NCBI RefSeq assembly: GCF_015689175.1
Contig: NZ_CP065047.1
Span: forward strand, 682,001 to 746,000
Direction of reading: 5' to 3'
Origin: Mycobacterium kubicae
Lineage (GTDB): Bacteria > Actinomycetota > Actinomycetes > Mycobacteriales > Mycobacteriaceae
Length of the DNA: 64,000 nt
Below, in pieces: positions 50,558-59,265 of the stretch (within the stretch, counting starts at the first letter, position 1; the number at the start of each line of letters is the position of its first letter). The position numbers were made by a program, and so were the translations under genes. Under the pieces are notes generated by a model. It worked only from the letters and a program-made list of their open reading frames with translations, ran no database searches and was not told where the DNA came from.

Positions 50558-52893
50558 CGGTGCCCCTCGGGAATTAACGCGGCGATGGAGGCTGGGCTCG
50601 CCGGCAACCGGGTGATGGTGACGCCCAGCGGCGCCAGCGCATCGTTGATCGCGTTGATGACGGCCGGCACCGAACCGATGGCGCCGCCTTCGCCGACGCC
50701 TTTGTAACCGCCGGGCCCGGGACCGGGTATCTCGACGTGGCCGTATTCGATCAGTGGCACCTCGGTGGCCGTCGGCAGCAGATAGTCGACGAAGGTGGTG
50801 GCCAGCGGGTTGCCGTCGTCGTCGTAGACCATGTCTTCCATCAGCGCGCCGCCGATGCCCTGCACGGTGCCGCCGGCGATCTGTCCTTCGACGATCGCCG
50901 GATTGATCATCGGCCCCACGTCCTCGCTGACGATGTAGCGCAGCAGCGTCACCTTGCCGGTCTGCGGGTCGACTTCGCAGGTGCAGGCGTGAGTTGCATT
51001 AGCCCACAAGATCGGGGCGGTGGCGACGTAACGCGCGGTCGCTTCCAGCACCGGCGAGACGCCCGGCGGCAGCTGTTGGGGTTCGTAGTACGCGGTGTAG
51101 GCCAGCTCACCGAAAGTGACTCTCTTCGACGGGTCACCACGCACAGCCGCTGTGGACTGGGCCAGTTCGACGTCGGATTCGGCTACCTGCAGCCGGTGCG
51201 CGGCCATCGCCACAATTCGTTGCCGCAGTATGCCGCCCGCCTCGTTGACGGCACCTGCGGTCATGGGTCCGCTGCGACTGCCTTGGGTTCCGGCCCCGTA
51301 CGGGGTAACCGCGGTGTCGCCTTGAATGGTGGCCACATCGCCGATGTCGGCGCCCAGCGCATCGGCGGTCAACTGAACGACGGTGGTCTCCAAGCTGTTT
51401 CCGCTGGAGCCGCCGTTGACGTAGACGTTGATCTTGCCGGTGGGCTCCATCCGGATGGTGGCGCCCTCGGTGGCGAGGTGTCCGGTCGCAGCCCCCGTCG
51501 GCTCGATGTAGGCCGAGAACCCAAGGCCCAGGTAGCGGCCTTGAGCCAGCGCTTCTCGCTGCTCTTTGCGGAACCCTTCGTGGTCAAGGATTTTCACCGC
51601 TTGCTCGAAGGTGTCCATCGGCGCGACGTGGTCGTAAGGCATGCCGTTGGGGTTGAAGTAGGGCATCTCGTCTCGGCGCAGCAGGTTGCGCCGCCGCAAC
51701 TCGACCGGGTCGAGGTTCATCTTGCGGGCGGCGATGTCGAGCAGCACCTCGCGGGCGAGCGTTTCGTATTGCCACGGGCCGCGATAGGCCGCCAGGCCGC
51801 TGGTGTTGGAGAAGACGGTCTTGTAGTTGAAGCTGGCCTTGGGCACTCGGTAGGGGCCGGGGAAGAACATCCCGATGGCGGCGCTGGTCAACACCGGATA
51901 GGGCGTGGGATAGGCGCCGATGTCTTGGGCGTAGTCGATGTCCACCGCCTGCAGGTGCCCGTCTTCGTCGAACGCCATGCGGCCGGTGCCGTTGACGTGC
52001 CTGGCCTGGCCGGCCGACATCAAATTCTCGCGCCGGTCCTCGATCCATTTCAGCGCGCCGGGAACTTTGCGGGCGGCCAGCATGATGCACATGTCTTCGC
52101 GCATCGGCACCACCTTCTGGCCGAAACCGCCGCCGGTGTCGCGCATGATGACCCGAACCCGTTGTGCGGCAATGCCTAACAGGCGCGCACAGAACGCTCG
52201 CAGTTCGTGCGGTGTCTGAGTCGACGCCCACAGGGTGAGCTCTTCGGTCGCGGCTGACCATTCGACCACCAGTCCGCGGGTCTCGATCGGCACCGGGGCG
52301 TAAATCTGTTGATAGACGGTTTCTTTCACCACACACGGCGAATTAGCGAAGATGTCTTCGTCCGGCGGCGCGCCGGCCATACCGCCCGCGACGTTGTGGG
52401 GGTAGGTGTCGTGCACCAGGACGTCGGAGTCCTGGGCCGCGGTGAAGTCGGTGATCGCCGGCAGCGGGTCATAGTCGACGTCGATCAGCTCCAGCGCGTC
52501 CTCGGCGAGGTAGCGGTTCTCGGCCACCACCAGCGCCACCGGATCCCCCACGAACTTCGCCTCGCCTTCGGCCAACGGCGGCCGGGGAGTGTCGGGCATG
52601 TCCTTGCCCGCCACCGCGTGCCAGGCTTCCTTGACGTCGGCGTTCAGATCGGCCGCGGTGAACACGGCATGGACGCCGGGCAGCTCCAACGCCGCCGAGG
52701 CGTCGATGCTGTTGATCCGGGCGCGGGCGAACGGGCTGCGCACGAAGCAGGCGTGCAGCATGCCCGGCCGGGAGACGTCGTCGACGAAGCCGCCGCGTCC
52801 GGTCAACAGCCGCCCGTCTTCCACCCGCTGCACCCGGGTGCCGGCATAGCGAGGCGCCGGGGTACTGGGGGCCTCGGGTACGTCCTGCGTCAT
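50554..52893 (-). CDS. Molybdenum hydroxylase large (Mo-pterin) subunit, xanthine dehydrogenase/CoxL family
   Basis: 779 residues from ATG 52893; GTG 52914 is an alternative. Family blocks: RVEDGRLLTGRGGFVDDV, HACFVRSPFARARI, GDPVALVVAENRYLAEDA, RDTGGGFGQKVVPMRED, VYVNGGSSGNSLETTV and the C-terminal GGYKGVGEGGAIGSVPAVINA with the catalytic Glu (GEGG). The active-site loop reads LAAYRGPWQYE. Form I CO dehydrogenases have AYRCSFR with a Cys that binds copper; that Cys is absent, so CO oxidation is unlikely and another aldehyde or heterocycle substrate is expected. First gene of the operon, divergent from a MobA/MocA-like gene. Confidence 0.9.
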   Translation of the reverse strand: MTQDVPEAPSTPAPRYAGTRVQRVEDGRLLTGRGGFVDDVSRPGMLHACFVRSPFARARINSIDASAALELPGVHAVFTAADLNADVKEAWHAVAGKDMPDTPRPPLAEGEAKFVGDPVALVVAENRYLAEDALELIDVDYDPLPAITDFTAAQDSDVLVHDTYPHNVAGGMAGAPPDEDIFANSPCVVKETVYQQIYAPVPIETRGLVVEWSAATEELTLWASTQTPHELRAFCARLLGIAAQRVRVIMRDTGGGFGQKVVPMREDMCIMLAARKVPGALKWIEDRRENLMSAGQARHVNGTGRMAFDEDGHLQAVDIDYAQDIGAYPTPYPVLTSAAIGMFFPGPYRVPKASFNYKTVFSNTSGLAAYRGPWQYETLAREVLLDIAARKMNLDPVELRRRNLLRRDEMPYFNPNGMPYDHVAPMDTFEQAVKILDHEGFRKEQREALAQGRYLGLGFSAYIEPTGAATGHLATEGATIRMEPTGKINVYVNGGSSGNSLETTVVQLTADALGADIGDVATIQGDTAVTPYGAGTQGSRSGPMTAGAVNEAGGILRQRIVAMAAHRLQVAESDVELAQSTAAVRGDPSKRVTFGELAYTAYYEPQQLPPGVSPVLEATARYVATAPILWANATHACTCEVDPQTGKVTLLRYIVSEDVGPMINPAIVEGQIAGGTVQGIGGALMEDMVYDDDGNPLATTFVDYLLPTATEVPLIEYGHVEIPGPGPGGYKGVGEGGAIGSVPAVINAINDALAPLGVTITRLPASPASIAALIPEGHR

Positions 52894-52945
52894 GGTGCTC
52901 CATCCGGTTGTCACCCAATGAGAAGCTGAATGTCATCATAGGAGA

Positions 52946-53497
52946 GTGGCGTTATCGCAGTCGATAGCCGTGGGAGTGTTGCTTGCCGCGGGCGCCGGGC
53001 GACGGTACGGCAAGCCGAAAGTGCTGGTGGAGGGCTGGCTGGAAACGGCCGTCGATGCGCTGCAGGACGGCGGCTGTGCCGACGTGGTGCTGGTCTTGGG
53101 TGCTGCGCAGGTGCCGGCGCCGCCAGGAGTCACCGCGGTCACCGCGTCGGACTGGCAGCAGGGCCTGAGCGCCTCGGTGCGGGCCGGTCTGGCTGCGGCC
53201 GAGCGGCTGGACGCCGACTACGCGGTGCTGCATGTGGTCGACACGCCCGACGTCGGCCCCGCCGTCGTGGCGCGGGTGCTCGAACGGGCACTGTCATCCG
53301 GCAGCGGGCTGGCGCGCGCCTACTTCGGGGACCGGCCCGGTCACCCGGTGGTGATCGCGCGCCGGCACTGGCCGCAGGTGGCCGCACGGGTCTCCGGCGA
53401 CGAGGGCGCCGGGGCGTATCTGCGCAGCCGGGGCGACGTCGAGGTGGTCGACTGCAGCGACCTGGCCGTTGGGCACGACATCGACGAGCGCGCTTGA
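52946..53497 (+). CDS. Molybdenum cofactor nucleotidyltransferase (MobA/MocA-like)
   Basis: 183 residues from GTG 52946. NTP-transferase start VGVLLAAGAGRRYGKPKVLV (LLAAGxGxRxGxxK), LHVVDTPDVGP (metal-binding Asp) and GHPVVIARRHWP are conserved in the MocA/MobA/CoxI-like group that adds CMP or GMP to molybdopterin. It is divergent from the molybdenum hydroxylase operon over about 50 bases, so it probably prepares the MCD cofactor for that enzyme. The same gene partnership (Rv0371c with the Rv0373c-0375c genes) exists in M. tuberculosis. Confidence 0.85.
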   Translation: MALSQSIAVGVLLAAGAGRRYGKPKVLVEGWLETAVDALQDGGCADVVLVLGAAQVPAPPGVTAVTASDWQQGLSASVRAGLAAAERLDADYAVLHVVDTPDVGPAVVARVLERALSSGSGLARAYFGDRPGHPVVIARRHWPQVAARVSGDEGAGAYLRSRGDVEVVDCSDLAVGHDIDERA

Positions 53498-53502
53498 GGC
53501 GC

Positions 53503-54936
53503 TCAAAGCTCCGGCGTCGGCTCCTCGGCTTCGCTGACCGCGCGCACGCGGTCCCGGATCAAATACCAGCCGCCGATCAAGCTCGGGACGGCGATGGCCA
53601 GCGCGGCCAGCATCCAGCGGCCGTATAACTCGTCGAAGAACATCAGCGCCAGCACGGCCACCAGAAAGGCCAACGTCACGTAGCCGGTGTAGGGCGACAG
53701 CGGCATGCGGAAGCTCGGCCGCTCCAGTTCACCCCTCTTGGTCATCCGGTGGAACCGGATCTGGCAGGCGACGATCGTCGCCCAGGCGGCGATCACCCCG
53801 GTCGCGGCGATGTGCAGCACGATCTCGAAGGCCTGGCTGGGTGTGACGGCATTGAGCACGATGCCGAACAGCCCGATCCCGGCGGTCAGCATGATGCCGC
53901 CGAACGGCACGCCGTTCTTGGACATCGCCGCCGTGAACCGAGGGCCGCTGCCGCTCATCGCCATCGACCGCATGATCCGCCCGGTCGAATACAGGCCCGC
54001 GTTCAGGCTGGACAGGGCCGCGGTGAGCACCACGAGGTTCATCAGGCTGCCGCCGCCGGCGAAGCCGATCTTGGAGAAGAAGGTGACGAACGGGCTGACG
54101 TGGTCCTGGTAGGCGGTGTAGGGCAACAGCAGCGCCAGCAGGACGGTGGACCCGATGTAGAAGACGGCGATGCGGAACACCACGGAGTTGATGGCGCGCG
54201 GCATAATCCGCTCCGGATCGGCCGTCTCCCCGGCCGCGATGCCTACCAGTTCGATGGCGGCGTAGGCGAAGACCACACCGGAGGTGACCAGGACCAGCGG
54301 CAGCACCCCGGTCGGCAGGAATCCACCGTGGTGGGTCCACAGCGATATCCCGGTCTGCTGGCCGTCGACCTTGATGCGCCCGGCCAAAAAGACGGTGCCG
54401 ACGATCAGGAACGTGACCAGCGCCAGCACCTTGACCAAGGCGGCCCAGAATTCCAGCTCACCGAACAGCTTGACCGAGATGAGGTTCATGGACAGCACCA
54501 CCACGAGCGCGGCGAGTGCCAGGGTCCACTGCGGGATGACGTGGAACGCCTGCCAGTAATGGCAGTAGTGCGCGATCGCGGTGGTGTCCACGATGCCGGT
54601 CATCGCCCAGTTCACGAAGTACATCCAGCCCGCCGCGTAAGCCACCTTCTCGCCGAAGAATTCGCGGGCGTAGGACACGAACGACCCGGACGAGGGCCGG
54701 TGCAGCACCAGTTCGCCGAGCGCGCGCAGGATCAGGAAGACGAAGATGCCGCAGATCCCGAAGACCACGAACAAACCCGGCCCCGCCGAGGCCAGTCGAC
54801 CGCCGGCGCCCAGGAACAACCCGGTTCCGATGGCCCCGCCCAGGGCGATCATCTGCAGTTGCCGGTTCTTCAGCGATTTGTGGTAGCCCGTGTCTTCGCG
54901 GGTCAACGCGTTTGCCGACGGTGCCATCGGGTTCAC
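53503..54936 (-). CDS. ansP2: Amino acid permease (APC family, AnsP2-like asparagine permease)
   Basis: 477 residues from GTG 54936, with GGGTGGGA upstream; ATG 54927 is the alternative. The AAT/APC signature is clear: [18 protein letters not shown] and [20 protein letters not shown] in helix 1, then [31 protein letters not shown] and [18 protein letters not shown]. Twelve helices are expected. Proton-driven uptake of amino acids, asparagine by analogy with Rv0346c (ansP2), which has the same neighbours (lpqJ on one side, dnaK operon on the other). Substrate is by homology. Confidence 0.9.
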   Translation of the reverse strand: MNPMAPSANALTREDTGYHKSLKNRQLQMIALGGAIGTGLFLGAGGRLASAGPGLFVVFGICGIFVFLILRALGELVLHRPSSGSFVSYAREFFGEKVAYAAGWMYFVNWAMTGIVDTTAIAHYCHYWQAFHVIPQWTLALAALVVVLSMNLISVKLFGELEFWAALVKVLALVTFLIVGTVFLAGRIKVDGQQTGISLWTHHGGFLPTGVLPLVLVTSGVVFAYAAIELVGIAAGETADPERIMPRAINSVVFRIAVFYIGSTVLLALLLPYTAYQDHVSPFVTFFSKIGFAGGGSLMNLVVLTAALSSLNAGLYSTGRIMRSMAMSGSGPRFTAAMSKNGVPFGGIMLTAGIGLFGIVLNAVTPSQAFEIVLHIAATGVIAAWATIVACQIRFHRMTKRGELERPSFRMPLSPYTGYVTLAFLVAVLALMFFDELYGRWMLAALAIAVPSLIGGWYLIRDRVRAVSEAEEPTPEL

Positions 54937-54991
54937 GTTATCCCACCCAGCGTTCGCGGCGTCAGGCGTTAACACAGGGGGAACAATCCGC

Positions 54992-55942
54992 TCAAAGCTT
55001 CAGCAGTCGTTCGGCGTTTCGGTAGCTGATGCTGGCGCGGTCGTCCTGGCTCAGCGGCAGGTTGTCGAAGAAGTCCCGCGCCGCGCACATGTTGCCGAAC
55101 GGATAGTCGGTGGAGAACGTCACGCGCTCGATGCCCACTTGCGCCACCAGATTCGCGTAGGTGGCTTCGTCGTTGAAGTTGGCGAACGTGTAGTGCAGGT
55201 TCTCCCGCAGATAGGTGCTGACCGGGTGGTTGAGCCCGGTCAAGTCGGGCTTCAGCGTGTCGTCGAAGCGCGGCAGCATGAACGAGATCGCCTCGCTCAT
55301 GTGCCCGATGACGAACTGCAGTGACGGGTGTCGATCGAAGACCCCACCGAGGATCAGGCGCAGCACATGGGTGCCGGTGTTGATGTGCCAGCCCCATCCG
55401 ACGGTGGCAAGAGCGAAGCTCACCCGGTCGGAGAAGCCGGCGTAGCAGGACTCGATAACCGCGGGGGGCGGGATGGTCGGGTGCAGGTAGATCGGGACGT
55501 TCAGGGCGGCCGCCCGGTCCAGGATCGGCTCGAACGTGGGGTCGTCGAGGTAGACGCCCTGGCAATGGCCGTTGATCACCGCGCCGACAAACCCGTGTTG
55601 GCGGACCGTCCGTTCCAGTTCGTCAGCCGCGGCCTCGGGAGCGCTGATCGGCAGGGCCGCGAAGCCGGCCAGCCGGTCGGGATAGAGGCTGATCGCGTCG
55701 GCGAGTTCGTCGTTGCAGTCGCGCGCCATCAGGCAGGCCGCGGGTCCGTCCATTTGTTCCACACCGGGTGCGGCCAGCGACAGCACGGAGACGTCGATGC
55801 CGGCGTCGTCCATGGCAGCGATGCGCGTCTCGCCGAGATCGCACAGCGGTTCGGCGATGCCGGGCCGGTTTTGCAGCCAGCCGCCTGGCCCGTTGAGGAA
55901 TCTCGAGGTGGCGTAGTGCTCTTCGAGGGCGATGGTTCGCAT
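54992..55942 (-). CDS. Amidohydrolase-superfamily metal enzyme (ACMSD / resorcylate decarboxylase-like)
   Basis: 316 residues from ATG 55942, with GGGAGGCG upstream. Metal ligands are visible: [10 protein letters not shown] (E-x-H near the N-terminus), [31 protein letters not shown] and FSTDYPFGN (catalytic Asp). That set fits the amidohydrolase 2 group with nonoxidative decarboxylases of hydroxybenzoates such as gamma-resorcylate decarboxylase, as well as hydrolases. Divergent from a LysR regulator, the standard layout for aromatic catabolism genes. The exact reaction cannot be told from sequence. Confidence 0.85.
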   Translation of the reverse strand: MRTIALEEHYATSRFLNGPGGWLQNRPGIAEPLCDLGETRIAAMDDAGIDVSVLSLAAPGVEQMDGPAACLMARDCNDELADAISLYPDRLAGFAALPISAPEAAADELERTVRQHGFVGAVINGHCQGVYLDDPTFEPILDRAAALNVPIYLHPTIPPPAVIESCYAGFSDRVSFALATVGWGWHINTGTHVLRLILGGVFDRHPSLQFVIGHMSEAISFMLPRFDDTLKPDLTGLNHPVSTYLRENLHYTFANFNDEATYANLVAQVGIERVTFSTDYPFGNMCAARDFFDNLPLSQDDRASISYRNAERLLKL

Positions 55943-56031
55943 CAGGACGCCTCCCGCTCTGCCGGCGTAACGCCCCGACGCTACGCGGGCGCCGCTCATC
56001 ACGGCTAATGAAAGCTTGTGATCATCGGCAG

Positions 56032-56042
56032 CACCATTGGTG
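56032..56042. promoter_or_regulatory. Small palindrome CACCATTGGTG in the LysR/amidohydrolase gap
   Basis: CACCA and TGGTG are perfect inverted arms around a single T, 9 bases before the LysR start and within the 108-base divergent gap. LysR sites are usually interrupted palindromes in such gaps. Short, so it may be chance. Confidence 0.3.
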
Positions 56043-56050
56043 ATACTGAC

Positions 56051-56962
56051 ATGGTGCAATTGCGCCACCTCGAGTACTTCTTGGCGGTCGCCGACCACCG
56101 CAGTTTCACCGCCGCGGCCCAGAAGCTGCACGTCGTCCAGTCCGGCGTCTCGGCGACCATACGGGCGCTGGAGCGTGAACTCGGCGCCGACTTGTTCATC
56201 CGCGGTCCGGCGGGAACGGAGTTGACCGTCGCGGGACAGGAACTGCTGCCGCATGCCCGCGCCACCCTCGACGCTGTGCGGGCCGCCAAAGACGCCGTCC
56301 ACGCCACCCGCGGCGCCGTCCGCGGCACGGTGACCGTCGGCACGCTCACGTCGATCGATGTCATCGACATGCCGGAGCTGCTGGCCGAACTCTACGACCG
56401 GCATCCGGGGATACAGGTCCACCTGCGCTCGACCACGGCCGGTTCGGCCGGGTTGGCCAGGGAACTGCGCGACGGCGACCTCGATATCGCCTTCATCGCC
56501 TTCACCGGCACGCCACCGGCCGACCTGCACGCCCGACTGATCGCCACGGCGCAGCTGCTGCTTGTGGTTCCTGCCGAACACCGGCTGGCCGCGAAGACCG
56601 ACGTGACGCTGGCTGATCTGGCCGGCATGTCGTTCGTGGACGGCCCACCGGGCTACGGCAACCGGGCCCTGGTGGACAACGCGTTCACCGCGGCCGGCGT
56701 GACACGCACCGTCGCCTTGGAAGTCGCCGACATCGGCACGGCCGCGACCTATATCCGCAAAGGCCTGGGCATCGGGTTTCTCACCGAATTCATGCTCGAC
56801 GGCATCGACGCCTCCGGTCTGGCCAGGCTGCGGATCACCGATTGCGACCTGCGCTGGCGGTTGTATGTCGCGACGTCGTCGACCCGGCGCCCCAGCGCGG
56901 CCGCGCGCGCCCTGCTGGCGCTGATCGAGGATGCGGCGCCGAGTGAGGTCACTGCGCGGTGA
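56051..56962 (+). CDS. LysR family transcriptional regulator
   Basis: 303 residues from ATG 56051 (MVQLRHLEYFLAVADHRSF). GTG 56018 would add 11 residues. The LysR helix-turn-helix runs from QLRHLEYFLAVADHRS through TAAAQKLHVVQSGVSATIRA to LERELGADLFIRG. The remaining 200 residues form the periplasmic-binding-protein-like effector domain (VTVGTLTSIDVIDMPELLA and DIAFIAFTG). Divergent from the amidohydrolase gene, so it likely controls it in response to an aromatic or substrate-like effector. Its 3' end overlaps the crotonase gene on the other strand by 14 bases. Confidence 0.88.
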   Translation: MVQLRHLEYFLAVADHRSFTAAAQKLHVVQSGVSATIRALERELGADLFIRGPAGTELTVAGQELLPHARATLDAVRAAKDAVHATRGAVRGTVTVGTLTSIDVIDMPELLAELYDRHPGIQVHLRSTTAGSAGLARELRDGDLDIAFIAFTGTPPADLHARLIATAQLLLVVPAEHRLAAKTDVTLADLAGMSFVDGPPGYGNRALVDNAFTAAGVTRTVALEVADIGTAATYIRKGLGIGFLTEFMLDGIDASGLARLRITDCDLRWRLYVATSSTRRPSAAARALLALIEDAAPSEVTAR

Positions 56963-57605
56963 GCGTTCGGACCGCCGGGCCGAACATGGTGTGTTTGATG
57001 GCGCCCAGCGTGCCGGGGTTCTTGTTACCCAGCGGGCGGAGCACTTCCACCGCCGCCGCGGTCACTTCACCCTCTGCCGCCGTCGCGTCGACGATTCCGG
57101 CGCTCGCGGCGTCGCTGCCGCCGAACCGACGGCCGGTGGTCATCGAGGCAACGGCCGCCTGCGGGGTCAGTTTGGCCTGGATCAGTGCGGCCATCCCGTC
57201 GGTGAATGGGATGTTGATGTCCACCTCGGGGAAGCAGAAGAAGCCGCGGTCGGCGCGCATCACCCGGTAATCGTGAGCGATCGCCAACATGGCGCCGGCG
57301 CCGAATGCGTGACCGACGACGGCCGCGGCCGTCGGCATGGGCAGGGTGAGCATCCGCGCCAGCAGGCGGTGCACCCGGCCGACGTACCACTGGGTCTGAT
57401 CACCGTGGGCGATCAGCCAGTCCAGGTCCAGCCCGTTGGTGTAGAACTTGCCGGCCGCCGTGGTGACCAGACCGTGTGCGCCGCTGGCTTCCACCTCGTC
57501 GAGGTGGGCGTTGATGTCGTCGAGAAACTCGGGGGAGAAGCGGTTTTCGTCGTCGCCGAGATCGATGACGGCGATCTTCTCGTCGTAGCTGAGGCTGATG
57601 GTCAT
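56949..57605 (-). CDS. Enoyl-CoA hydratase/isomerase (crotonase) family protein
   Basis: 218 residues from ATG 57605, with GGAAGGAA upstream. Crotonase fold: DDENRFSPEFLDDINAHLDE (residues about 19-38), the oxyanion-hole segment AAGKFYTNGLDLDWL, AAVVGHAFGAGAMLAIAHDY and FCFPEVDINIPFTDG. It lacks the second Glu pair usual in true hydratases, so it may be an isomerase (delta3,delta2-enoyl-CoA isomerase type) or act on another thioester. It overlaps the stop of the TetR gene, so both are one unit. Confidence 0.85.
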   Translation of the reverse strand: MTISLSYDEKIAVIDLGDDENRFSPEFLDDINAHLDEVEASGAHGLVTTAAGKFYTNGLDLDWLIAHGDQTQWYVGRVHRLLARMLTLPMPTAAAVVGHAFGAGAMLAIAHDYRVMRADRGFFCFPEVDINIPFTDGMAALIQAKLTPQAAVASMTTGRRFGGSDAASAGIVDATAAEGEVTAAAVEVLRPLGNKNPGTLGAIKHTMFGPAVRTLTAQ

Positions 57606-58237
57606 GGTGTGTTCCTTCCGGCTTGGCGGGTAGGTGGTTCGATTTCCAATACCGCTCGCACGGCAGCGCGCAGCTGCGCGCGTGCCGTATCGCTGTGCAG
57701 GCGGTCGCGGCGCAGCAGGATGGCCGTGGGTAGATCGACGATGCACAGCGTGATCGCGTCCACGGCCGCCGCATCTTTGCGGTCCCAGACGGCTTGGGCC
57801 AGCCGGATCATCAGCTTGATCAGCTCGGACTCGAGATCGGTTATCCGATCAGACGTTTCCTCGGGTAGCTGCGGGTCGAGCAGTTCGGCTCGCGGGATCG
57901 TCAGCAGCAGCCGGCACGAATCGGGATACTGCTCGGCGAACGCCGCCGGTGCGTCGGCAGCGGCAGCCACGGCCAGCGCCCCGGCATGCCGGCCGTGGGT
58001 GGCGAGGGCCTGATCCACCAAGCCTGATTGCGCGTCGAGGAACCGGCGTCCCGCCCGCAGCCAGGCCTGCGCCACGAGGACCGCCCGGGAACCGAAGCTG
58101 TGATAGAGCGCGCCGTTGGACATGCCGACGCTCGCGCTGATCGCACGGATGGTCACCGCCGCCGGTCCCGACGCGACGGCCAGCGACTCGGCGGCGTCGA
58201 GGACCCGATCCAGGTCGTGGACGCGTGGGCGCGGCAT
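57602..58237 (-). CDS. TetR family transcriptional regulator
   Basis: 211 residues from ATG 58237 (MPRPRVHDLDRVLDAAESLA). Helix-turn-helix VTIRAISASVGMSNGALYHS FGSRAVL (written in two parts) is typical TetR. The larger C-terminal part is Ala/Arg-rich and helical, for ligand binding and dimerisation. Its stop overlaps the crotonase start by 3 bases. A perfect 11-base-arm palindrome sits 10 bases upstream and is probably its own operator, suggesting repression of the regulator-crotonase unit until an acyl-CoA-like ligand appears. Confidence 0.9.
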   Translation of the reverse strand: MPRPRVHDLDRVLDAAESLAVASGPAAVTIRAISASVGMSNGALYHSFGSRAVLVAQAWLRAGRRFLDAQSGLVDQALATHGRHAGALAVAAAADAPAAFAEQYPDSCRLLLTIPRAELLDPQLPEETSDRITDLESELIKLMIRLAQAVWDRKDAAAVDAITLCIVDLPTAILLRRDRLHSDTARAQLRAAVRAVLEIEPPTRQAGRNTP

Positions 58238-58246
58238 GCACCGCAC

Positions 58247-58272
58247 AATAACAGAGCATTCGCTCTGTTATT
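58247..58272. promoter_or_regulatory. 26-base palindrome, likely TetR operator
   Basis: AATAACAGAGC and GCTCTGTTATT are perfect inverted arms around ATTC. The site lies 10 bases upstream of the TetR start codon and overlaps the last codons of the DUF1275 gene. It is strikingly AT-rich for this genome. No T tract follows on either side, so a terminator is less likely than an operator. Confidence 0.65.
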
Positions 58273-58957
58273 CGGCGAGTTCCGTCTGGGTGCGCAGCCT
58301 GCGGCTGCGGGCGACGCTGATGGCGGCCAACGTCAGGCAGATCGATGCGGGAATGAGCAGGCCGTAGCCGCCGAACCGGGCACCGACCGCCAGGCCGGCG
58401 ACGGCGCCGGTGAGGAAGAGCAACAGCGTCGCGGTGAGAATGGCGGCCTTCCACTTGTCTATGCCGTGCTTGCGGCTGCGGCCGAGCATCAGTCCGAGGT
58501 CGGTGACGGTGCCGGTGAAGTGGGTTGTCCGCACCGGCATCCCGCGGAAGCTGGACGTGAGCCCGTTCTGCAGGCCGAGGGCCGAGGCGGCCAGCAACGC
58601 CTGCACCGCGGTCTCCTCGATCCCGGCGCCCAGGATCAGCGCCTTGACGTCGGACTCTTCGACGCCCGCCGCGGCAAGCACCAGCAGCGTCGCCTCGATG
58701 ACTAGCACGGTGGCGTGGCGCATACCGAGGGAGGCCCGTTCGGACGCCAGGACCACGCCGGCGATGGCCGCGCCGACCAGGAAGCCGGCCAAGATGGCGA
58801 TCAGGACGTGGCTCTCATATCGCCACGGGTGGGCCGTGTCCATGCCGAGCTGGGTGGTCACGCCGGTGAGGTTGCCGACCGGAACCGCGAGGATGAGCAG
58901 GGCCATGGAGTTGACCCAGCCTGCCGAAAACGCCAGGGATGCACTGTAGGCCAGCAT
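58268..58957 (-). CDS. DUF1275 (YoaK-type) membrane protein
   Basis: 229 residues from ATG 58957, with GGGAGGG 7 bases upstream; the frame continues upstream to GTG 59020. Hydrophobic throughout, with about six helices, for example MLAYSASLAFSAGWVNSMAL, LIAILAGFLVGAAIAGVVLA and AAILTATLLLFLTGAVAGLA. The blocks TGVTTQLGMDT, ALGLQNGLTSSFRGMPVRTTHFTGTV (two parts) and GRSRKHGID are typical of DUF1275. The family's function is unclear. It is upstream of the TetR gene on the same strand but probably separately controlled. Confidence 0.85.
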   Translation of the reverse strand: MLAYSASLAFSAGWVNSMALLILAVPVGNLTGVTTQLGMDTAHPWRYESHVLIAILAGFLVGAAIAGVVLASERASLGMRHATVLVIEATLLVLAAAGVEESDVKALILGAGIEETAVQALLAASALGLQNGLTSSFRGMPVRTTHFTGTVTDLGLMLGRSRKHGIDKWKAAILTATLLLFLTGAVAGLAVGARFGGYGLLIPASICLTLAAISVARSRRLRTQTELAE

Positions 58958-59152
58958 GCGGCCCTCCCGAGAAAGGCCGCTGCTACGCGTTCGAGTCAAC
59001 CCCGGCAGTGCGATCCCCACGTCCTGAATTTTGGGCTACGTCGCCGGTGCGGCGCTCGGCCGGCCGGCAGTTTCTGAACAATCTCATAAACATTCCCGGA
59101 CGCAGCCACCCGGGAACAAGTTGCATCCGGCAGCCGTTAGGATAGTCAGCAA

Positions 59153-59173
59153 GTTGAGTGAACCTGGCTCAAC
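59153..59173 (+). promoter_or_regulatory. HAIR element 1 (HspR binding site)
   Basis: GTTGAGT-N7-GCTCAAC, a 21-base inverted repeat with the 7-7-7 spacing of the HspR-associated inverted repeat consensus CTTGAGT-N7-ACTCAAG. HspR, encoded at the end of the operon, binds such sites and represses dnaK in the absence of heat stress. Confidence 0.8.
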
Positions 59174-59207
59174 ATCGTATTGACAGGACGGCTCCGCCAG
59201 GGGCAGT

Positions 59208-59228
59208 CTTGAGCCGGGTTCACTCAGC
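59208..59228 (+). promoter_or_regulatory. HAIR element 2 (HspR binding site)
   Basis: CTTGAGC-N7-ACTCAGC keeps 7-7-7 spacing and matches the HAIR consensus at 6 of 7 positions in the left arm and 6 of 7 in the right arm. It is 55 bases (five helical turns) from the first element and 38 bases before the dnaK start, close to the expected promoter. Confidence 0.75.
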
Positions 59229-59265
59229 ATAGTGCAAGAAGAAGCTACAATCAGGAGGATTCACT

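Larger units (their letters stand above)
58958..59265 (+). other. 308-base regulatory region upstream of dnaK
   Basis: Non-coding between the divergent DUF1275 gene and dnaK. It contains two HspR-box-like inverted repeats (59153-59173 and 59208-59228) and the dnaK ribosome binding site AGGAGG at 59253. Nothing else recognisable is seen in the left half. Confidence 0.7.

Noticed and set aside
53749..54972. 407-codon plus-strand frame antisense to the amino acid permease
   Set aside because: Charged, Gly/His/Arg-rich shadow opposite a protein with clear transmembrane helices and family motifs.
58247..58272. Palindrome as a rho-independent terminator for the DUF1275 gene
   Set aside because: The stem is AT-rich at its base and no T run follows; position just before the TetR start favours an operator.
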